The notes under the pieces were generated by a model. It ran no database searches and was not told the DNA's origin. It worked only from the letters and a program-made list of their open reading frames with translations. A stretch of DNA of 64,000 nucleotides from Piscinibacter gummiphilus (GTDB lineage Bacteria; Pseudomonadota; Gammaproteobacteria; Burkholderiales; Burkholderiaceae_C). Each line of letters starts with the position of its first letter. Positions within the stretch are counted from its first letter, which is position 1. Below are positions 35,701-48,000 of the stretch, one piece after another. The translations under genes were made by a program, and so were the position numbers. The DNA is taken from positions 2,356,001 to 2,420,000 of the forward strand of contig NZ_CP015118.1 in assembly GCF_002116905.1 (NCBI RefSeq). The letters run 5' to 3'.

Positions 35701-36056
35701 AGGTGGACCGCAAGGCGCTGCCGAAGCCGGAGTACACGAGCGAGCGGGTGTACGAGGCACCGCAAGGTGAGGTGGAGACGAGGCTCGCGGCGATCTGGGC
35801 GGAGGTGCTGGACGTGGCGCGTGTGGGCCGCCAGGACAACTTCTTCGAACGGGGCGGGCACTCCCTCACCGCGCTGCGCATGCAGGTGACGGTGCACCAG
35901 CGGCTGGGAGCCAACGTGCCGCTGCGCACCTGTTTCGAGCAGCCGACGCTGCAGGCGCTGGCGGCCGTCGTCGCTGCGCAGGTGACGGACACCCAGGCGG
36001 GTGATTCGAACGACCTCGACCGCATGGTCGAACTTCTGGGTGAATTGGAGAGCTGA
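32796..36056 (+). CDS. NRPS module: C-A-PCP, threonine-specific
   Basis: A 1,086-residue single module. The condensation domain (about 45-470, HHIATDAWS) must accept the ketide chain from the PKS ACP. The adenylation domain (about 490-1000, YTSGSTGRPKG) has pocket residues D-F-W-N-I-G-M-V-H, the standard threonine code. The carrier Ser is in RGGHSLTAL at about 1023. Its A-domain DNA (about 34281-35840) is nearly identical to two copies in the next gene. The ATG at 32796 lies 14 bp after the PKS stop; the gene is followed directly, without a gap, by the giant NRPS. Confidence 0.93.
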   Translation: MAHTDPLAQRRARLSDTQRERLAERLRGGAARAPAAPTIPRLGRTTAPMSHAQQRLWFLWQLDPSDTTYHLGAALRLEGHLDGEAVQAALDAVVARHEALRTDFQPDADGRAVQHIRPVRRVPLVTEDLSNEDGEARAMTLARAFHDQPFDLANGPLLRACHLRTGEGKHLLVLVMHHIATDAWSRQIVLGEFAAHYNARVRGEPCVLRELPIQYADHAQWQRDGLASGESARQLAWWTTQLGPAQPVLQLPADRPRGASSTRRAAELRVDVPAATATALLRFAQARHTTPFVALLTAFFLVLHRHTGERDLRVGVPTANRHQADTAGVVGLFVNTQVMRCLLDETDTPGDVLDRVREATLGAQAHQDLPFDQLVEALAPGRGDHGPQLFQVMFNHLKLDHEALTRLEGLMLHDYVGLGESAPFDLVLDTLERGDGRLAANFRFDAALFDRTTIERFARHYLAALDGLVALAGSPLRAMDLLSPTERERLSAWGDRTGTFESTPIHVLIERQVRERPDATAVVFEDQSLSYAELNRRANQVAHRLIGLGVGPEVKVGLSTQRSLEMVVGLLGILKAGGAYVPLDPAYPADRLAYMQADSGVALVLGSEDLGAERFAGQPEHDPQVPVHVEQLAYVIYTSGSTGRPKGAQLNHRNVTRLLEATQPWFGFGPQDVWTMFHSYAFDFSVWEIFGALCTGGRLVVVPHWVSRSPEDFVGLLKAQRVTVLNQTPSAFGQLMGVRGAYEDGLALRAVIFGGEALEPERLRPWMERWGDETPQLINMYGITETTVHVTYRRVTKADLGQGRSPVGTAIPDLGLRVLDERLELAPIGVPGELHVSGEGLARGYLNRRGLTAERFIADPFSEGGRLYRTGDLVRWSAEGQLEYLGRIDQQVKVRGFRIELGEIEAQLLAQPEVQEAVVVADEGRLVAYVTGEVDTAVLRERLGRVLPDYMVPGAMVVLGALPLNPNGKVDRKALPKPEYTSERVYEAPQGEVETRLAAIWAEVLDVARVGRQDNFFERGGHSLTALRMQVTVHQRLGANVPLRTCFEQPTLQALAAVVAAQVTDTQAGDSNDLDRMVELLGELES
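34281..35840 (+). repeat. Thr adenylation-domain repeat, copy 1
   Basis: Near-identical DNA recurs about 43800-45360 (offset 9,519 bp) and about 46860-48420. All three encode the same threonine pocket. The sequence reads as recent copying or ongoing gene conversion among modules. Confidence 0.85.
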
Positions 36057-39000
36057 ATGTCGGTCAACACACGCCAGGTCGCCGAGCGCTTCCTGCGGCT
36101 TCCTCAGGACAAGCAGCGCTCCTTCCTCGACGCGCTCCGCCAGCAGGGCATCGACTTCGGCCAGCTGCCGATCGTGGCGGCCGGCGCGCAGGCGCGGGAC
36201 ACCGTGTCGTACGCGCAGGCACGCCAATGGTTCCTGTGGCAGCTGGACCCGCAGAGCACGGCGTACCACATCGCCGGTGCGCTGACGCTGGAGGGTGAGC
36301 TGGACGTGGCCGCGCTGCGTGGCAGCTTCGACGCGCTGGTGGCGCGCCACGAATCGCTGCGCACGGTGTTCGAAGCCGATGCGGACGGACTGGCACGGCA
36401 GGTGATCCGCGAGCCGTTCGGTCTGGACATCCCGGTGATCGCCGTCGACGACACGGCGGCGGAGGCGGCACGTGTGGTGAACACGCCGTTCGACCTGACG
36501 AGCGGCCCGCTGCTGCGGGTGGCGGTGCTCCAACGCGGCGCACGCGAACACGTGCTGGTGGTGGTGATGCACCACATCGTCTCGGACGGCTGGTCGATGC
36601 AGGTGATCGTCGACGAGTTCGTGGCGGGGTACCGGGGGGATGCGGCGAAGCTGCCGCCGATGGCGCTGCAGTACGCGGACTACGCGGTGTGGCAACGGCA
36701 CTGGCTGGAGGCCGGCGAGAAGGACCGTCAGCTGGCGTACTGGAAGGCGCAACTGGGCGGCACGCAGCCGGTGCTGCAGCTGCCGACGGATCATCCGCGG
36801 CGAGCGGGGGGTGTCTACCGTTCGGCCCGCCACGTGTTCGAGCTGGAGCCAGCTCTCGTGAAGGCGCTGCAGCAACGCGCCCAGGCGGAAGGCGCGACGC
36901 TGTTCATGGTGCTGCTGGCGGGCCTGCAGGTGGTGCTGCACCGCTACACGGGGCAGGAGGACATCCGCATCGGGGTGCCGATCGCGAACCGGCACCGTGC
37001 GGAGACGGGGGGCATCGTGGGGTTCTTCGTGAACACGCAGGTGCTGCGCGGCGAACTGGACGGGCGCACGACCCTGCAGGCGGTGCTGCAGCGGGCGAAG
37101 GAGTCGGCACTGGGTGCGCAGGCGCACCAGGACCTGCCGTTCGAGCAGCTGGTGGAGGCCTTGCAGCCCGAGCGCAGCCTGGGCACGACACCGCTGTTCC
37201 AGGTGCTGTTCAACCACCAGCGGGAGGATTACCGCGCGCTGGATGAACTGCCGGGGCTGAAACGCCGCCCGTTCACGCTGGGCGAACAGGGCGCGCAGTT
37301 CGAATTGACCGTCGACACGCTCGAGACCGCGAACGGCGGCGTGACGGTCAGCTTCGTCCATGCCGCCGAACTGTTCGAGGCGGCGACGATGGATCGCCTC
37401 GCGGACCACTACCGTGCCGTGTTGAAGGCGATGGCCGAGCGGCCGGCGGAGGCCCTCGCCGACGTGCCGTTGCTGGGCGAGGAGGAGCGCGCGCAACTGC
37501 GGGCGTGGGGCGACAACAAGGCGACCCACGACCAGACGCTGCCGGTGCACGTGCTGTTCGAACGGCAGGCGAAGCGCCAGCCGGACGCGACGGCGGTGGT
37601 GTTCGAGGATCAGTCGCTGAGCTATGCGGAGCTGAACCGCCGGGCGAACCAGGTGGCGCACCGGCTGATCGCGCTGGGCGTGGGTCCGGAGGTGAAGGTG
37701 GGGATCGCGGTGGAGCGGTCGCTGGAGATGGTGGTGGGGCTGCTGGGGATCCTGAAGGCCGGTGGTGCGTACGTACCGCTGGACCCGGAGTACCCGGCCG
37801 ACCGGCTGGCGTACATGGTGGCCGACAGCGGCATCACGCTGCTGCTCACGCAGCCGCAGGTGCGCGAGCGTGTGCACCACGGCGGGCTTCCGGTGCTCGA
37901 ACTCGATGCGGTGCACTTCGCCGCCGAGCCCGGGCACGACCCGGCGGTGCCGGTGCACGGCGACCACCTGGCGTACGTGATCTACACGTCGGGCTCGACC
38001 GGGCTTCCGAAGGGGGCGGCCAACCGCCACCGCTCGCTCACGAGTTGCATGACGTGGATGCAGGTCACGTTCGGGCTGGACCGTTCGGACACGGTGCTGC
38101 ACAAGGCCGCGTTCGGTTTCGACGTGTCGGTGTGGGAGTTGTTCTGGCCGCTGACGGCTGGGGCGCGGCTGGCGGTGTCGCGGCCGGGGGACCACCGGGA
38201 TCCGGCACGCATCGTCGCGCTGATCCGGCAGCACGGGGTGACGACGCTGAACTTCGTGCCGTCGATGCTGCAGGCGTTCCTGGCGCACGAGGGCATCGAG
38301 AAGGTGACGCGGCTGAGGCACGTGATCGTGGGTGGCGAGGCGCTGCCGGCGGAAGCGCAGCACGAGGTGTTCCGGCGGTTGGGCGAGACGGGGTTCCACA
38401 ACCTGTACGGTCCGACGGAGGCGGCGATCCACGTGACGCACTGGCAGTGCCGGGACGACGGGCGCAGCCAGGTGCCGATCGGCCGGCCGGTCTCGGAGAC
38501 GCGGGCGCACGTGCTGGACGCGGCGTTGAACCCCGTGCCGGTGGGCGTGGCGGGCGAGCTGTACCTGGGTGGGGTGCACCTGGGACGCGGCTACCTGAAC
38601 CGCGCGGCCCTGACCTCGGAACGTTTCGTCGCGGACCCGTTCAGCGAGGGCGGCCGGCTGTACCGCACGGGGGACCTGGTGCGCTGGAGCGCGGAGGGCC
38701 AGCTGGAGTACCTGGGTCGGATCGACCAGCAGGTGAAGGTGCGGGGCTTCCGGATCGAACTGGGGGAGATCGAGGCACAGCTGCTGGCGCAGCCGGAGGT
38801 GCAGGAGGCGGTGGTGGTGGCCGACGAGGGCCGCCTGGTGGCCTACGTCACCGGCGAGGTGGACACGTCACAACTGCGAGAGCGGCTGGGCCGGGTGCTG
38901 CCGGACTACATGGTGCCGGGGGCGATGGTGGTGCTCGGGGCGCTGCCGCTGAACCCGAACGGGAAGGTGGACCGCAAGGCGCTTCCGAAGCCGGAGTACA

Positions 39001-42000
39001 CGAGCGAGCGGGTGTACGAGGCACCGCAAGGTGAGGTGGAGACGAGGCTCGCGGCGATCTGGGCGGAGGTGCTGGACGTGGCGCGTGTGGGCCGCCAGGA
39101 CAACTTCTTCGAGCTGGGGGGCCACTCGCTGCTGGCGCTGAGCCTGCTGGAGCGGATGCGCGCGGCCGGGCACGAGGCGTCGGTGCGCACGCTGTTCCAG
39201 CAGCCGGTGCTGGGGGCGTTCGCACAGGCGCTGGCGCAGGCGCCGGTGCGGCGCGAGGTGGTGGTGCCGGCCAACGGCATCCCGGCGGACTGCGTGTCGA
39301 TCGAGCCGTCGATGGTCACGCTGGTGGCGCTGGACGAGGCGCAGGTGCGAAGCATCGAGGGGATGGTGCCGGGCGGTGCGCGCAACATCCAGGACATCTA
39401 CCCGCTGGCGCCGCTGCAGGAGGGGATCCTGTTCCACCACCTGCTGCAGTCGCGGGGGGATGCGTACGTGACGCCGTGCCTGCTGAGCTTCGACAGCGAG
39501 GCGAGGCTGCGCGGGTTCAGCGACCGGTTCGACCAGGTGATCGCGAGGCACGACATCCTGCGCACGGCGGTGCTGTGGGAGGGGCTGCCCGAGCCGGTGC
39601 AGGTGGTGTGGCGGCATGCGGCGTTGAAGCTGGAGTGGTTGCCGCAAGGGGGCACGGGGTCGGTGGCCGAACGGCTGGACGCCCACGTGGACCCGGCGCA
39701 CCACCGCATCGATGTGCGGCACGCGCCGCTGATCCGGGCGGTGGCGGCGCACGACGAGGCGCAGGGCCGGTGGCTGCTGCAGCTGCCGAGCCACCACCTG
39801 GTGATGGACCACACGACGCTGGAACTGCTGGTGCAGGAGATGGGGGAGATCGAGGCGGGGCGGGGTGCGGCCCTGCCCGAGCCGGTGCCGTTCCGGCGTT
39901 ACGTGGCGCAGGCGAAGTACGGGGTGAGCGTGGCCGAGCACGAGGCGTTCTTCGGTCGGATGCTGGGGGACGTGGAAGAGCCGACGGCACCGTTCGGGCA
40001 GTTGGACGTGCAAGGCGACGGCAGCGGGGTGGAGAGCGTGCACCTGCCGCTGGCGCCGGCGCTGTGCGCGAGGGTGAGGAAACAGGCGCAGCAGCACGGG
40101 GTGAGCGCGGCGAGTGTGTTCCACCTGGCGTGGGGCGCGGTGCTGGCGAAGGCGACGGGGCAGGACGACGTGGTGTTCGGCACGGTGCTGTTCGGGCGGA
40201 TGCAGGGAGGCGAGGGGACGTCGCGGGCGCTGGGGCTGTTCATCAACACGCTGCCGCTGCGGCTGAGGCTGGTGGGGCAGGACGTGAGACAGGCGTTGCG
40301 GCAGACGCACGAGGGGTTGAGCGGGCTGATGCAGCACGAACACGCGAGCCTGACGCTGGCGCAGCGGTGCAGCGGGCTGCCGGGCGGCACGCCGCTGTTC
40401 ACGGCGCTGCTGAACTACCGGTACAGCGGGCAGGGCCCGGTGGAGGCCGGGGTGTGGGAAGGCATGGAGGTGCTGGGCGGGGAGGAACGGACGAACTACC
40501 CGGTGGGGATGTCGGTGGACGACCTCGGGGACGGGTTCGTGCTGACGGGGCAGGTGAGTGCGCGGGTGGGTGCGCAGCGGCTGTGCGGGCTGATGGCCCG
40601 CGCGGTGGAGTCGCTGGTGCAGGCGCTGGCGGAGCGGCCCGGAGCGAGGGTGACGGAGCTGGCGGTGCTGGGGGCGGAGGAACGCGAGCAACTGCGGGCG
40701 TGGGGCGACAACAAGGCGACCCACGACCAGACGCTGCCGGTGCACGTGCTGTTCGAACGGCAGGCGAAGCGCCAGCCGGACGAGATCGCGGTGGTGTTCG
40801 AGGAGGAGTCGCTGAGCTATGCGGAGCTGAACCGCAGGGCGAACCAGGTGGCGCACCGGTTGATCGCGCTGGGCGTGGGTCCGGAGGTGAAGGTGGGGAT
40901 CGCGGTGGAGCGGTCGCTGGAGATGGTGGTGGGGCTGCTGGGGATCCTGAAGGCCGGTGGTGCGTACGTGCCGCTGGACCCGGAGTACCCGGCGGACCGG
41001 CTGGCGTACATGGTGGCCGACAGCGGCATCACGCTGCTGCTCACGCAGCCGCAGGTGCGCGAGCGTGTGCGCCACGGCGGGCTGCCGGTGCTCGAACTCG
41101 ATGCGGTGCACTTCGCCGCCGAGCCCGGGCACGACCCGGCGGTGCCGGTGCACGGCGACCACCTGGCGTACGTGATCTACACGTCGGGCTCGACCGGGCT
41201 TCCGAAGGGGGCGGCCAACCGCCACCGCTCGCTCACGAGTTGCATGACGTGGATGCAGGTCACGTTCGGGCTAGACCGTTCGGACACGGTGCTGCACAAG
41301 GCCGCGTTCGGTTTCGACGTGTCGGTGTGGGAGTTGTTCTGGCCGCTGACGGCCGGGGCGCGGCTGGCGGTGTCGCGGCCGGGGGACCACCGGGATCCGG
41401 CACGCATCGTCGCGCTGATCCGGCAGCACGGGGTGACGACGCTGAACTTCGTGCCGTCGATGCTGCAGGCGTTCCTGGCGCACGAGGGCATCGAGAAGGT
41501 GACGCGGCTGAGGCACGTGATCGTGGGTGGCGAGGCGCTGCCGGCGGAAGCGCAGCACGAGGTGTTCCGGCGGTTGGGCGAGACGGGGTTCCACAACCTG
41601 TACGGTCCGACGGAGGCGGCGATCCACGTGACGCACTGGCAGTGCCGGGACGACGGGCGCAGCCAGGTGCCGATCGGCCGGCCGGTCTCGGAGACGCGGG
41701 CACACGTGCTGGACGCGGCGTTGAACCCCGTGCCGGTGGGCGTGGCGGGCGAGCTGTACCTGGGTGGGGTGCACCTGGGACGCGGCTACCTGAACCGCGC
41801 GGCCCTGACCTCGGAACGTTTCGTCGCGGACCCGTTCAGCGAGGGAGGCCGGCTGTACCGCACGGGGGACCTGGTGCGCTGGAGCGCGGAGGGCCAGCTG
41901 GAGTACCTGGGCCGGATCGACCAGCAGGTGAAGGTGCGGGGGTTCCGGGTCGAACTGGGGGAGATCGAGGCACAGCTGCTGGCGCAGCCGGAGGTGCAGG

Positions 42001-45000
42001 AAGCGGTGGTGGTGGCCGACGAGGGCCGCCTGGTGGCCTACGTCACCGGCGAGGTGGACACGTCACAACTGCGAGAGCGGCTGGGCCGGGTGCTGCCGGA
42101 CTACATGGTGCCGGGGGCGATGGTGGTGCTCGGGGCGCTGCCGCTGAACCCGAACGAGAAGGTGGACCGCAAGGCGCTGCCGAAGCCGGAGTACACGAGC
42201 GAGCGGGTGTACGAGGCACCGCAGGGTGAGGTGGAGACGAGGCTCGCGGCGATCTGGGCCGAGGTGCTGGGCGTGGCGCGTGTGGGCCGCCACGACAATT
42301 TCTTCGAACTGGGCGGTGACTCGATCACGAGCCTGAAGGTCGTGGCCCACGCCCGCTCCCTCGGCGGACAACTGTCACCCAGGGAGTTCTTCGAACACCA
42401 GACCTTGTCCCGGGTGGCTGCGGCCATGAAACGCGAGCAGGAGACCACCGTGATCCCGCCGCTCGACGGTCCGCGGACCGGGTGGCCCGCATCGCATGCA
42501 CAGGCGCGGCAATGGTTCCTGTGGCAGCTGGACCCGCAGAGCACGGCGTACCACATCGCCGGTGCGCTGACGCTGGAGGGGGAGCTGGACGTGGCCGCGC
42601 TGCGTGGCAGCTTCGACGCGCTGGTCGCACGGCACGAATCGCTGCGCACGGTGTTCGAAGCCGATGCGGACGGACTGGCACGACAGGTGATCCGCGCGCC
42701 GTTCTCGCTGGACATTCCGGTGATCGCGGTCGACGACGCGGCGGCGGAAGCGGCGCGGGTGGTGAACACGCCGTTCGACCTGACGAGCGGCCCGCTGCTG
42801 CGGGTGGCGGTGCTCCAACGCGGCGAACGCGAACACGTGCTGGTGGTGGTGATGCACCACATCGTCTCGGACGGCTGGTCGATGCAGGTGATCGTCGACG
42901 AGTTCGTGGCGGGGTACCGGGGGGATGCGGCGAAGCTGCCGCCGATGGCGCTGCAGTACGCGGACTACGCGGTGTGGCAACGGCACTGGCTGGAGGCCGG
43001 CGAGAAGGACCGTCAGCTGGCGTACTGGAAGGAGCAGCTGGGCGGCACGCAGCCGGTGCTGCAGCTGCCGACGGATCATCCGCGGCGAGCGGGGGGTGTC
43101 TACCGTTCGGCACGTCACGGGTTCGAACTGGAGCCAGCTCTCGTGAAGGCGCTGCAGCAACGCGCCCAAGCCGAAGGCGCGACGCTGTTCATGGTGCTGC
43201 TGGCGGGCCTGCAGGTGGTGCTGCACCGCTACACGGGGCAGGAGGACATCCGCATCGGGGTGCCGATCGCGAACCGGCACCGGGCGGAGACGGGGGGCAT
43301 CGTGGGTTTCTTCGTGAACACGCAGGTGCTGCGCGGCGAACTGGACGGGCGAACGACCCTGCAGGCGGTGCTGCGGCGGGCGAAGGAGTCGGCACTGGGT
43401 GCGCAGGCGCACCAGGACCTGCCGTTCGAGCAGCTGGTGGAGGCCTTGCAGCCCGAGCGCAGCCTGGGCACGACACCGCTGTTCCAGGTGCTGTTCAACC
43501 ACCAGCGCGAGGATTACCGCGCGCTGGATGAACTGCCGGGGCTGAAACGCCGCCCGTTCACGCTGGGCGAACAGGGCGCGCAGTTCGAGCTGACGCTGGA
43601 CACGAGCGAAGGGGCGGACGGTCGCATCAACGCGAGCTTCGGGCACGCGGCCGAGCTGTTCGAGGCGGACACGATCGCTCGCATGGCCGGCCACTACGTG
43701 GCGGTGCTGCAGGCGCTGGCCGAGCGGCCTGCGCAGGCGGTGGGCGAGGTGGTGCTGCTGGGGGCACCCGAACGCACGAAGGTCACGCAGTGGGGCGACC
43801 GCACGGGCACGTTCGAGTCCGCACCGATCCATGTGCTGATCGAACGTCAGGTGCGGGAACGGCCAGATGCGACGGCGGTGGTGTTCGAGGACGAGTCGCT
43901 GAGCTATGCGGAACTGAACCGCAGGGCGAACCAGGTGGCGCACCGCTTGATCGGATTGGGCGTGGGCCCCGAGGTCAAGGTCGGCCTCTCGACCCAGCGG
44001 TCGCTGGAGATGGTGGTGGGGTTGCTGGGGATCCTGAAGGCCGGGGGCGCGTACGTGCCGCTGGACCCGGCGTACCCGGCGGACCGGCTGGCGTACATGC
44101 AGGCCGACAGCGGCGTCGCGCTGGTGCTCGGTTCGGAGGACCTCGGCGCGGAACGGTTCGCCGGCCAGCCCGAGCACGACCCGCAGGTGCCGGTGCACGT
44201 GGAGCAGCTCGCGTACGTGATCTACACGTCGGGGTCGACGGGGCGCCCGAAGGGCGCGCAGCTGAACCACCGCAACGTGACGCGGCTGCTGGAGGCGACA
44301 CAGCCGTGGTTCGGGTTCGGACCTCAGGACGTGTGGACGATGTTCCATTCGTACGCGTTCGACTTCTCGGTGTGGGAGATCTTCGGCGCGCTGTGCACGG
44401 GCGGGCGGCTGGTGGTGGTGCCGCACTGGGTGAGCCGTTCGCCGGAAGACTTCGTGGGCCTGCTCAAGGCGCAACGGGTCACGGTGCTGAACCAGACGCC
44501 GTCGGCGTTCGGGCAGCTGATGGGCGTGCGTGGCGCATACGAAGACGGCCTGGCGCTGCGCGCGGTGATCTTCGGCGGCGAGGCGCTGGAGCCGGAGCGG
44601 CTGCGGCCGTGGATGGAGCGCTGGGGCGACGAGACGCCGCAGCTGATCAACATGTACGGGATCACCGAGACGACGGTGCACGTGACGTACCGGCGGGTGA
44701 CGAAGGCGGACCTGGGGCAGGGTCGCAGCCCGGTGGGCACGGCGATCCCGGACCTGGGGCTGCGGGTGCTGGACGAGCGGCTGGAGCTGGCGCCGATCGG
44801 GGTGCCGGGGGAACTGCACGTGTCGGGCGAAGGGCTGGCGCGGGGGTATCTGAACCGGCGAGGGCTCACGGCAGAGCGTTTCATCGCGGACCCGTTCAGC
44901 GAAGGCGGGCGGCTGTACCGCACGGGGGACCTGGTGCGCTGGAGCGCGGAGGGCCAGCTGGAGTACCTGGGTCGGATCGACCAGCAGGTGAAGGTGCGGG

Positions 45001-48000
45001 GCTTCCGGATCGAACTGGGGGAGATCGAGGCACAGCTGCTGGCGCAGCCGGAGGTGCAGGAGGCGGTGGTGGTGGCCGACGAGGGCCGCCTGGTGGCCTA
45101 CGTGACGGGCGAGGTGGACACGGCCGTGCTGCGAGAGCGGCTGGGCCGGGTGCTGCCGGACTACATGGTGCCGGGGGCGATGGTGGTGCTCGGGGCGCTG
45201 CCGCTGAACCCGAACGGGAAGGTGGACCGCAAGGCGCTGCCGAAGCCGGAGTACACGAGCGAGCGGGTGTACGAGGCACCGCAGGGTGAGGTGGAGACGA
45301 GGCTCGCGGCGATCTGGGCCGAGGTGCTGGGCGTGGCGCGTGTGGGCCGCCACGACAATTTCTTCGAACTGGGCGGTGACTCGATCACGAGCCTGAAGGT
45401 CGTGGCCCACGCCCGCTCCCTCGGCGGACAACTGTCACCCAGGGAGTTCTTCGAACACCAGACCTTGTCCCGGGTGGCTGCGGCCATGAAACGCGAGCAG
45501 GAGACCACCGTGATCCCGCCGCTCGACGGTCCGCGGACCGGGTGGCCCGCATCGCATGCACAGGCGCGGCAATGGTTCCTGTGGCAGCTGGACCCGCAGA
45601 GCACGGCGTACCACATCGCCGGTGCGCTGACGCTGGAGGGGGAGCTGGACGTGGCCGCGCTGCGTGGCAGCTTCGACGCGCTGGTCGCACGGCACGAATC
45701 GCTGCGCACGGTGTTCGAAGCCGATGCGGACGGACTGGCGCGGCAGGTGATCCGCGCGCCGTTCCCGCTGGACATTCCGGTGATCGCGGTCGACGACGCG
45801 GCGGCGGAAGCGGCGCGGGTGGTGAACACGCCGTTCGACCTGACGAGCGGCCCGCTGCTGCGGGTGGCGGTGCTCCAACGCGGTGAACGCGAACACGTGC
45901 TGGTGGTGGTGATGCACCACATCGTCTCGGACGGCTGGTCGATGCAGGTGATCGTCGACGAGTTCGTGGCGGGGTACCGGGGAGAGATCGCGGACCTGCC
46001 GCCGTTGGCGCTGCAGTACGCGGACTACGCGGTGTGGCAACGGCACTGGCTGGAGGCCGGCGAGAAGGACCGTCAGCTGGCGTACTGGAAGGCGCAACTG
46101 GGCGGCACGCAGCCGGTGCTGCAGCTGCCGACGGATCATCCGCGGCGAGCGGGCGGTGTCTACCGTTCGGCCCGCCACGGGTTCGAACTGGAGCCAGCGC
46201 TGGTGAAGGCGCTGCAGCAACGCGCCCAGGCGGAAGGCGCGACGCTGTTCATGGTGCTGCTGGCGGGCCTGCAGGTGGTGCTGCACCGCCACACGGGGCA
46301 GGAGGACATCCGCATCGGGGTACCGATCGCGAACCGGCACCGGGCGGAGACGGTGGGCATCGTGGGGTTCTTCGTGAACACGCAGGTGCTGCGCGGCGAA
46401 CTGGACGGGCGCACGACCCTGCAGGCGGTGCTGCGGCGGGCGAAGGAGTCGGCACTGGGTGCGCAGGCGCACCAGGACCTGCCGTTCGAGCAGCTGGTGG
46501 AGGCCTTGCAGCCCGAGCGCAGCCTGGGCACGACACCGCTGTTCCAGGTGCTGTTCAACCACCAGCGCGAGGACTACCGCGCGCTGGATGAACTGCCGGG
46601 GCTGAAACGCCGCCCGTTCACGCTGGGCGAACAGGGCGCGCAGTTCGAGCTGACGCTGGACACGAGCGAAGGGACGGACGGTCGCATCAACGCGAGCTTC
46701 GGCCACGCGGCCGAGCTGTTCGAGGCGGACACGATCGCTCGCATGGCCGGCCACTACGTGGCGGTGCTGCAGGCGCTGGCCGAGCGGCCTGCGCAGGCGG
46801 TGGGCGAGGTGGCGCTGCTGGGTGGGCCCGAACGCATGAACGTCACGCAGTGGGGCGACCCCACGGGGGCGTTCGCGCATGCACCGATCCACACGCTGAT
46901 CGAACGGCAGTCGAAGCGCCAGCCGGAGGCGACGGCGGTGGTGTTCGAGGACCAGTCACTGAGCTATGCGGAACTGAACCGCCGGGCGAACCAGGTGGCG
47001 CACCGCTTGATCGCGCTGGGTGTGGGCCCCGAGGTCAAGGTCGGCCTCTCGACCCAGCGGTCGCTGGAGATGGTGGTGGGGTTGCTGGGGATCCTGAAGG
47101 CCGGTGGGGCGTACGTGCCGCTGGACCCGGCGTACCCGGCGGACCGGCTGGCGTACATGCAGGCCGACAGCGGCGTCGCGCTGGTGCTCGGTTCGGAGGA
47201 CCTCGGCGCGGAACGGTTCGCCGGCCAGCCCGAGCACGACCCCCAGGTGCCGGTGCACGTGGAGCAGCTCGCGTACGTGATCTACACGTCGGGGTCGACG
47301 GGACGCCCGAAGGGCGCGCAGCTGAACCACCGCAACGTGACGCGGCTGCTGGAGGCCACGCAGCCGTGGTTCGGGTTCGGACCTCAGGACGTGTGGACGA
47401 TGTTCCATTCGTACGCGTTCGACTTCTCGGTGTGGGAGATCTTCGGCGCGCTGTGCACGGGCGGGCGGCTGGTGGTGGTGCCGCACTGGGTGAGCCGTTC
47501 GCCGGAAGACTTCGTGGGGTTGCTCAAGGCGCAACGGGTCACGGTGCTGAACCAGACGCCGTCGGCGTTCGGGCAGCTGATGGGCGTGCGTGGCGCATAC
47601 GAAGACGGCCTGGCGCTGCGCGCGGTGATCTTCGGCGGCGAGGCGTTGGAGCCGGAGCGGCTGCGGCCGTGGATGGAGCGCTGGGGCGACGAGACGCCGC
47701 AGCTGATCAACATGTACGGGATCACCGAGACGACGGTGCACGTGACGTACCGGCGGGTGACGAAGGCGGACCTGGGGCAGGGGCGCAGCCCGGTGGGCAC
47801 GGCGATCCCGGACCTGGGGCTGCGGGTGCTGGACGAGCGGCTGGAGCTGGCGCCGATCGGGGTGCCGGGGGAACTGCACGTGTCGGGCGAAGGGCTGGCG
47901 CGGGGGTATCTGAACCGGCGAGGGCTCACGGCAGAACGTTTCATCGCGGACCCGTTCAGCGAAGGCGGCCGGCTGTACCGCACGGGGGACCTGGTGCGCT

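Noticed and set aside
34377..38579. Very long minus-strand open frames opposite the NRPS genes (1,000-1,400 codons)
   Set aside because: They mirror the GC-rich plus-strand codons, are His/Arg/Gln-rich with no domain similarity and lie opposite clear NRPS domains. They are antisense shadows.
39388..40690. Reading this domain as a stand-alone epimerisation domain followed by a missing condensation domain
   Set aside because: It starts with YPLAPLQEGILFHHLL and has the condensation motif HHLVMDH, and an adenylation domain follows directly. A dual E/C domain fits better.
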